Below, piece by piece: positions 61,701-64,000 of a stretch of 64,000 bases of DNA. The notes under the pieces were generated by a model that worked only from the letters and a program-made list of their open reading frames with translations, ran no database searches and was not told the DNA's origin. Source of the DNA: Perognathus longimembris pacificus. Its lineage: Eukaryota > Chordata > Mammalia > Rodentia > Heteromyidae. Within the stretch, counting starts at the first letter, position 1, and every line of letters starts with the position of its first letter. The translations under genes and the position numbers were made by a program. Location: the NCBI RefSeq assembly GCF_023159225.1, contig NC_063166.1, positions 73,658,575 through 73,722,574 on the forward strand. Reading direction: 5' to 3'.

Positions 61701-63893
61701 ATTCCGAAATTCATACAGAAAGATGAAGGAACAAGAAAAGCTGAAGCAACTTAAAAAAAGAATAAAGTAGGAGGAATCAGTCTGCACAATTTAAGAATCA
61801 TGACACAGCTAAAGCAATCCAGATTGTACACTACTGGCAAAGGAAGAGACAAGTACATCAGTTGGACAGAAATAGACCCACAGAAATATACTAGAATTTT
61901 CCCCCATACGACAAAAAAAGACAATTTAGTGGAGGAAAGATTTAAACAAACGGTTCTAGAGCAATGAAATATGAATAGGTTAGAGAGAAAAAAATCCTTA
62001 AGGTGGGAATGTCAGAGTATGCCTGTAAGCCCATCACTCATGAAGCTCAGACAGGAAGATCTTGAACTTGAGGACAGCTGGACTATATAGTGAAAGAGAC
62101 CCTGTCCCAAACAAACAAACTCATGTTGATCTATTTCTCTTCATTTACACCCAAATCTAAATGGACCACTAACTTAAATGTAAAACTATACAACTTTTAG
62201 ACCGTGAAGGCAATGAGATAGGCAGGAATTCAGAGTTGGCATAAGCAAGAACCATGAGAAGCAGAAATTGATAAGCCAAATTCTCAGAAGTAAAACTTTA
62301 GTTCTTCCAAAGACAATGTGAATAGGACAAAAGGATGAATTGTAGTGTGGCAGAGAATATTTGCCAAGCACCTTTCTAACAAAACAGTAGTATCTGGACT
62401 TTTAAAGAACTCTCTAAAACATCAACCGGAAAACAAAAACAAGAAAATTAGACATGAAGAAAAACCCTTTTTACTAAACTGGTCATAAAGATGGAAATTA
62501 AGCACATGAAACAATGTCCAATATCATTAGTCATTGAGAAAATACAAACAGAAACCACAACAAGGTATCATTATACTTATGGCTTAAGGAAGACAGTGAC
62601 AATACCAAATGCTGGAAGGAGGATGTGGACAAGGCAGATCATTGAACCTCTGTTAGTGGGAATACAAAATGGTATAGTCACTCTGAAAAAAATCTGGCAG
62701 CTCCTTAAAAAAATCAAAACGTGGAACTACTGTATTATCCAATAATATTCTTTGGTATTTATTCCAGAAAAATAAAAACATGTGCTCACACAAATATCTC
62801 CATGCAAATGTTTAGAAGGCTTATTCTCACATGGTCAAAAGCTGTAAATAACCCAATGTCAGTGAATGGATGAGCTACAGCATCACTTTCGGCTTTCTGA
62901 TGGCTAGTTGGAGCTGAGTTTCACAGACTTTCCTGCCCTGGCTGACTTTGAACTGCGATCCTCAGATCTCAGCCTCTTGACTAGGCTAGGATTACAGGTG
63001 TGAGCCACTGGCACCCAGTAACACAGCACTTTTGACTCACCGTTTGCTTCTGGAGGCCATCTAACTTGTCCTCGGCATTGTCTTCTTTATCGGGGCTGCC
63101 TCTACATAAAAGCAATCACATACCACTTGTTACTCTGCTGCCAAGGTCCTTGAAAGCACTTCCCAGCACGCCCCTCCCCCAGACACGTGGATATTAGTAG
63201 GTCTCTATCTCAAATGGCAGTCAAAAGCTTAGTATTCCTCTTCCTACTGGGAGAACTCAAGAGACAGAATGAGAGAAACAATCATCAGACTATGTCATCA
63301 TTTCTATGGCCAAGAATGTCTGCTGGAGCCTCATGCTTTAAGCCTCATGATCTGCTAGAAGTTGGCTGTTCAATCAGGGGGAGAAAAAAAAAGGTAGGTT
63401 CTGCCACTAAGAGCTGTCTGACAAAAGACTCTAGACTGAAGGTTGTGTGGATGGATGGAGTGAGGCCATGAGGGTACCGAGCCCAGACATGGTGAAGCGA
63501 ATCTTCCTACAAGGTCACTGGCACAAGTACTTTCTTGGAAGGAAGCTCTGTCTCATGGCTGGGAAGGAAGGGCATTTGCTCTCTGCCATTAGACACAGGC
63601 CATGTTCATTAACTGTTTTCCATAATTCCTTTAAAAATGACTTTGATATTCCTGTCCCAAATATGCTTGTCCTTGCGGTCAGGTCTGGGATGTAGGGTGA
63701 TCTTCTACTATCAATGCTTAACCAGAAAGAACAGCTACTCCTACCAAAATACAAGGGTTTCAAGTCACATTCAGTCACCTCACCTGGGAGTGTTTTTTCT
63801 AAAATGTGAACCTATATTGGGATCGTTTGTCATCTGGGCCTTTGTTGGTATCTCCCAGAATGCATTTTTATTATCTGTCCACAAGAAATGTCT
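37098..63893 (-). CDS. CHD6: CHD6, C-terminal half (11 spliced coding exons; 5' part outside window)
   Basis: CHD6 is a nuclear SNF2-family ATP-dependent chromatin remodeller of CHD subfamily III (CHD6-CHD9). The visible 1378 residues follow the helicase core: a SANT/Myb-like segment ([14 protein letters not shown]), the subfamily signature [20 protein letters not shown], an acidic tract, two basic AT-hook-like patches, the [20 protein letters not shown] block and a C terminus with KRKKKKTK. The eleven exons have GT donors and AG acceptors on the minus strand, and every junction phase agrees (0-2, 2-0, 0-1, 1-2, 2-1, 1-1, 1-0, then 0-0). I assign CHD6 rather than CHD7/8/9 from remembered sequence and because a full second BRK block before GFLPENKF is not found. 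Human CHD6 is about 2715 residues, so roughly half is here. The family is certain; the paralogue is very likely. Chromodomains and helicase would lie past position 64000. Confidence 0.93.
38714..38766. repeat. TG microsatellite in CHD6 intron
   Basis: About 26 TG units, adjoining a B1+ID composite. Confidence 0.97.
38768..38965 (-). mobile_element. B1+ID composite SINE (B4-like)
   Basis: ID part reversed (GGTTCAAACTTAGGCTGCAC) then B1 part reversed (GGTGTGCACTGCCACACCCA), next to a TG microsatellite. Confidence 0.7.
39084..39303 (-). mobile_element. 7SL-Geo dimeric SINE
   Basis: TGTGCTGGTGCAGGGGCTTG to GAGTGAGCTACTGGTTCCCA, with a short deletion near its 5' end. Confidence 0.85.
40826..41057 (-). 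mobile_element. 7SL-Geo dimeric SINE
   Basis: TTTGTACTGGGGTTCGAACT to GTGTGAGCCACTGGTGCCTG, with a T-run at the junction of halves. Confidence 0.85.
42018..42092 (+). mobile_element. ID-like tRNA-derived monomer
   Basis: GGTAAAGTGGCTCGAGCGGT, AGAGTGCCTGTCTAGCAAGT and GTGTCCAACCCC: A- and B-box-like motifs at tRNA spacing, no Geo-type insertion. Confidence 0.6.
43070..43400 (+). mobile_element. MLT1-type LTR fragment in a CHD6 intron
   Basis: AATTCGTATGTTGCAATCCC, GGGCTTTTGGGGTGATGAGT and ATCTTGACCTTGAACTTTGA occur in MLT1 order. Confidence 0.65.
44254..44469 (-). CDS. candidate alternative CHD6 exon (open 72 codons after a strong acceptor)
   Basis: On the minus strand a strong pyrimidine tract and acceptor (CCTTTTTCTTCTTGTAG) opens a frame of 72 codons, in phase with the upstream exon: [20 protein letters not shown] then [20 protein letters not shown], ending at TGA (44251-44253). 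[12 protein letters not shown] loosely recalls the BRK-domain KDLxxWLxxNP stretch that other subfamily III members carry here. No good GT donor restores phase 0 for the last exon; GGTATAAC after 50 nt gives phase 2. Direct joining of 45925 to 37994 already keeps frame. So this is an alternative or terminal exon, a relic, or chance. Confidence 0.33.
45925..46116 (-). CDS. CHD6: CHD6 exon with [20 protein letters not shown] block, phase 0 to 0, 192 nt
   Basis: It encodes 64 residues: [20 protein letters not shown], a Pro/Ala/Ser linker, then [20 protein letters not shown] and SLDIPGFGA. The last block is highly conserved in CHD subfamily III. The acceptor is CTTTCATCCAG and the donor an excellent GCA/GTAAGT. 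Ending in phase 0, it can join either directly to the last exon (phase 0) or to the candidate segment at 44469. Confidence 0.94.
46117..47254 (-). other. CHD6 intron, unique sequence
   Basis: 1138 bp of intron without an interspersed repeat I can name, apart from a short TTA run near 46605-46620. Nothing else seen. Confidence 0.6.
47255..47707 (-). CDS. CHD6: CHD6 exon with AT-hook-like basic patch, phase 0 to 0, 453 nt
   Basis: It encodes 151 residues: [20 protein letters not shown] and the FEVERD block, [20 protein letters not shown], then [20 protein letters not shown] and [20 protein letters not shown]. The basic stretch [15 protein letters not shown] (near 47315-47360) resembles an AT-hook and may bind DNA or act as a nuclear signal. 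The exon closes with [11 protein letters not shown]. The acceptor is TGTGTTTGCAG and the donor ATCTTG/GTGAGT. Confidence 0.95.
47778..48140 (-). mobile_element. ID-like plus B1-like SINE remnants
   Basis: ID part reversed (TACTTGCTAGGCAGGCGCTC), B1 part reversed (AAGTGCATGTCACTGCACCT) and another 7SL-like end (TTAGGATTACAAGCATGAGC). Confidence 0.55.
48205..48345 (+). mobile_element. MER5-like hAT DNA transposon relic
   Basis: TTGAATCATTTGGGGAGTTA, GGCCACACCCCAGACTAATT and CAGAATCAGTAGG follow the MER5A order. Confidence 0.65.
48852..49058 (-). CDS. CHD6: CHD6 exon, phase 0 to 0, 207 nt
   Basis: It encodes [20 protein letters not shown], then [15 protein letters not shown], a Ser/Gly-rich linker and AVLAAQLQQ at the donor (CAGCAG/GTGAGA). 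The acceptor is ATCCTTTTCCTAG. The opening RVIxRLDNICxxVLxGKWP is a conserved block of CHD6-9. The exon is a multiple of three in phase 0, so skipping it would keep the frame. Confidence 0.94.
49350..49566 (-). mobile_element. 7SL-Geo dimeric SINE
   Basis: TTGGTACTGGGGCTTGAACT to GACCACAGCACCCAGC. Confidence 0.86.
49696..49844 (-). CDS. CHD6: CHD6 exon, phase 1 to 0, 149 nt
   Basis: The split codon G|AC gives Asp, followed by [20 protein letters not shown], then [20 protein letters not shown] and YSFSEWPK. The stretch [20 protein letters not shown] is a predicted short helix of the conserved CHD subfamily III tail. The acceptor is TTGTCTTTCCAG and the donor CCAAAG/GTAAAT. Spacing to the next exon is 637 bp. 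Confidence 0.93.
50737..52314 (-). CDS. CHD6: CHD6 large exon, phase 1 to 1, 1578 nt
   Basis: This is the longest exon. It encodes the conserved block [20 protein letters not shown], then [20 protein letters not shown], the [20 protein letters not shown] motif and [15 protein letters not shown], shared by CHD6-CHD9. About 400 residues follow that are Ser/Glu-rich and probably disordered, with an acidic run [14 protein letters not shown] near 51215-51265 and a Cys/His cluster [11 protein letters not shown] near 51020-51055. The acceptor is CCTCCCTTTCAG and the donor GTCAAG/GTACAG. This exon and the final exon diverge most between paralogues and are the best ones for confirming CHD6. Confidence 0.96.
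52620..52820 (-). mobile_element. 7SL-Geo dimeric SINE, Geo half shortened
   Basis: TCCTGGGGTTTGAACCCTGA to GCATGAGCCACTGGCGCCCA. The CACTGTCCCTG stretch of Geo is missing. Confidence 0.83.
53205..53272 (-). mobile_element. ID-like monomer
   Basis: TTGCTGGTGGTCACAATACT through CACTTGCTAGGCAGATGCTC and ACCACTTGAGCC. Confidence 0.55.
53481..53689 (-). CDS. CHD6: CHD6 exon with SANT/Myb-like segment, phase 2 to 1, 209 nt
   Basis: After the shared Arg codon it reads [20 protein letters not shown], then [20 protein letters not shown], then [20 protein letters not shown] and WKED. Regularly spaced Trp/Phe residues and the R-W-T-x-x-E opening fit the SANT/SLIDE-like fold that CHD proteins carry after the helicase and that contacts DNA and histone. 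The acceptor is AAATCTCAAG and the donor GGATG/GTGAGA. The frame is fully open and agrees with both neighbours. Confidence 0.92.
53770..54180 (-). mobile_element. B1+ID composite SINE split by the IDL-Geo at 53849
   Basis: ID part at 53775-53838 (CATGCTTGCTAGGCAGGACA) and B1 part at 54067-54180 (GGGCTGGCCTGTACTGTGAC) flank the inserted element. Confidence 0.65.
53849..54056 (-). mobile_element. IDL-Geo dimeric SINE in a CHD6 intron, 10-bp target duplication
   Basis: TGTGTTTTGT at 53839-53848 and 54057-54066. It split an older ID/B1 composite (53770-54180). Confidence 0.93.
54190..54500 (-). mobile_element. B1-like remnant and B1+ID composite SINE
   Basis: A short reversed B1 end (TTTGGATTACAGGTTTGAAC) at about 54190-54290, then ID reversed (GAACTGAACTCAGGGCTTTG) with B1 reversed (ACTGAGATTACAGATGTACG) at 54302-54500. 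Confidence 0.65.
54743..54955 (-). mobile_element. IDL-Geo dimeric SINE in a CHD6 intron, 16-bp perfect target duplication
   Basis: GAGTTTGTTGACTCTT at 54727-54742 and 54956-54971. Confidence 0.95.
55983..56199 (-). CDS. CHD6: CHD6 exon, phase 1 to 2, 217 nt
   Basis: It encodes [20 protein letters not shown], then [37 protein letters not shown] and a final KEAQK with a split Arg codon. This is the helical region immediately before the SANT-like segment. The donor is AAGAG/GTAAAG. Two acceptors are possible: AAG at 56200 (phase 1, matching the upstream exon) and CCCAG five bases further in (phase 0, mismatching). I chose the first by phase. A good branch-point-like TACTAAT lies about 30 nt upstream. 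Confidence 0.88.
56831..56894 (-). CDS. CHD6: CHD6 exon, phase 0 to 1, 64 nt
   Basis: The acceptor is CTTTATCCTTAG and the donor GGGCAG/GTGAGA. It encodes [20 protein letters not shown] plus Ala and the first base of the next codon, a disordered Gly/Asp/Lys linker. Of the two other frames one contains a stop; the remaining open frame would not fit the following exon, so the frame is fixed by context. The intron on its 5' side is about 6.1 kb and holds a degraded L1. Confidence 0.8.
58048..58168 (+). mobile_element. MIR element
   Basis: CTACCCTCATCTTACAGATA, then GTGACCTGGCTAACAAGCGG. Confidence 0.55.
58358..58545 (-). mobile_element. B1+ID composite SINE
   Basis: ID reversed (GCTCAGGGCTTCATGTTTGT) then B1 reversed (AGCTGGGATCACAGGCATAC). 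Confidence 0.65.
58566..58960 (-). mobile_element. ID and B1-like SINE remnants around a TG/TC microsatellite
   Basis: ID reversed (TACGAACTCAGTGCTTCACA), then the microsatellite, then B1-like ends (GCTGGCCTGGACAGTGATCT and AGCTGGGATTACCGGCATGA). Confidence 0.55.
58680..58760. repeat. compound TG / TC microsatellite in CHD6 intron
   Basis: TG units followed by TC units with one CCTC interruption. Confidence 0.97.
59983..60068 (-). mobile_element. ID-like monomer
   Basis: GTTCTGGGGTTTAAACTCAG and AAGCTTGCTAGGCAGGAGTC, ending ACATCTCCAGCC. Confidence 0.55.
60090..60222 (+). mobile_element. MIR-like element, weak
   Basis: CACTCATTTTAATAACCCAT and AAATTCAAACCCAGGAGATC; low certainty. Confidence 0.4.
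60888..61123 (-). mobile_element. 7SL-Geo dimeric SINE, diverged
   Basis: GTGCCAGTCCTAGGGCTTGA to AGGAGCTACCAGTGTACAGC. Confidence 0.82.
61150..62870 (+). mobile_element. degraded L1 (ORF2 3' portion and downstream), antisense to CHD6
   Basis: L1 ORF2-like phrases survive: ACCATTCCAAAGAAAATGAA, AGAGCTCAATGCAATTCCTA, ATAGACCCACAGAAATATAC and GCTGGAAGGAGGATGTGGAC. The frame is broken throughout (only short open stretches), so it is inactive. A B1-like SINE is inserted at about 61996-62120. It is an old mammalian L1 type by divergence. Confidence 0.8.
61996..62120 (+). mobile_element. B1-like monomer SINE inside the L1
   Basis: GGGAATGTCAGAGTATGCCT, CACTCATGAAGCTCAGACAG and GAGACCCTGTCCCAAACAAA: a 7SL-derived monomer with A-rich tail. 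Confidence 0.65.
62872..63021 (-). mobile_element. 7SL-Geo SINE, truncated in the Geo half
   Basis: Starts GCTACAGCATCACTTTCGGC and ends GTGTGAGCCACTGGCACCCA, about 20 bp from a CHD6 splice donor. Confidence 0.82.
63041..63101 (-). CDS. CHD6: CHD6 exon, phase 2 to 0, 61 nt
   Basis: The acceptor is TTTTATGTAG and the donor CAAACG/GTGAGT. The 20 residues after the split Arg are acidic and low in complexity: [20 protein letters not shown]. The exon joins the preceding exon in phase 2 and the following one in phase 0, which is the main reason for accepting so short a piece. A SINE fragment (62872-63021) sits only about 20 bp beyond the donor. Confidence 0.82.
63784..63893 (-). CDS. CHD6: CHD6 exon (first in window), phase 0 to 2, 110 nt
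   Basis: The acceptor is a pyrimidine-rich CTCTTTGCTCTAG directly followed by AGACATTTC. The donor reads CCCAG/GTGAGG. It encodes 36 residues beginning [16 protein letters not shown] and continuing through [14 protein letters not shown], with a split Arg codon completed by the next exon. An in-frame TAG lies in the intron just upstream of the start, so the acceptor position is firm. It is a linker segment upstream of the SANT-like region, with no catalytic motif. Confidence 0.82.
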
Positions 63894-64000
63894 CTAGAGC
63901 AAAGAGCATCACCAGGCACTACCTATGTTTTCCAGTTTGAGCGGATGGTCAGGAGCTACGCAGTGCTACGCTCTCTTGGCCAGGCTTGACCTCCAGCCTT

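Larger units (their letters stand above)
56895..63040 (-). other. CHD6 intron, about 6.1 kb, with degraded L1
   Basis: This is the largest intron in the window. Its 5' part (about 61150-62870 on the plus strand) is an old L1, followed towards the exon by a truncated 7SL-Geo SINE. Its 3' part carries a 7SL-Geo SINE (60888-61123), two B1+ID composites and a compound TG/TC microsatellite. I see no further exon; phases of the flanking exons close without one. Confidence 0.7.

Noticed and set aside
61150..62870. Functional L1 ORF2
   Set aside because: Frames are broken everywhere, longest stretch under 90 codons, and a B1-like SINE interrupts it.
63923..63965. Possible further CHD6 exon reading HCVAPDHPLKLENI
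   Set aside because: Donor-like GTAGTG but no pyrimidine tract, and its phase (1) disagrees with the exon at 63041-63101, whereas 63784-63893 fits perfectly.

Overview
This window is nuclear DNA of a rodent, most likely of the superfamily Geomyoidea (kangaroo rats, pocket mice, pocket gophers). The pointer is about 20 copies of a dimeric SINE: an ID-like, tRNA-Ala-type left monomer joined to a second right monomer. This matches the published IDL-Geo family, which is described as restricted to Geomyoidea. The window also carries a second dimeric SINE (a 7SL/B1-like left half with the same Geo right half), B1+ID composites, L1 fragments, MaLR LTRs, MIR and MER5 relics. That is an ordinary euchromatic mammalian landscape, with no bacterial-type operons, CRISPR arrays or tRNA/rRNA genes.

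Right half, about 34.7-64 kb: the 3' half of one gene on the minus strand, which I identify as CHD6 (chromodomain helicase DNA-binding protein 6, CHD subfamily III). Eleven coding exons were placed by hand from splice sites and reading phase: 63784-63893, 63041-63101, 56831-56894, 55983-56199, 53481-53689, 50737-52314, 49696-49844, 48852-49058, 47255-47707, 45925-46116 and 37098-37994. All phases join, giving 4137 nt including the stop, or 1378 C-terminal residues. The helicase core and chromodomains would lie beyond position 64000. The 3'UTR runs to a polyadenylation signal at 34700-34705. An extra open segment with a strong acceptor at 44469 may be an alternative exon.

Left half, 1-34.7 kb: I find no coding exon. 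It is intergenic sequence downstream of CHD6, dense in SINEs. It holds a clean 598-bp solo LTR with a 6-bp target duplication at 9873-10470 (class II/ERVK type), a 36-bp G-rich minisatellite at 14251-14495, a near-perfect inverted duplication at 2739-2823/3123-3207, several dinucleotide tracts and repeat-free GC-rich stretches of unknown function. Human synteny as I recall it would place EMILIN3 beyond CHD6's 3' end, but I see no EMILIN3 sequence here.

The points most worth a second look are: the solo LTR that split an older SINE; the inverted duplication; the modular sharing of the Geo monomer between two SINE families, with a likely tRNA origin for Geo; the uniform SINE orientation inside CHD6 against mixed orientation outside; and the possible alternative CHD6 exon. 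I did not find a convincing undescribed multi-gene system. Boundaries of repeats are by eye, good to about 5-15 bp unless a target duplication is given.
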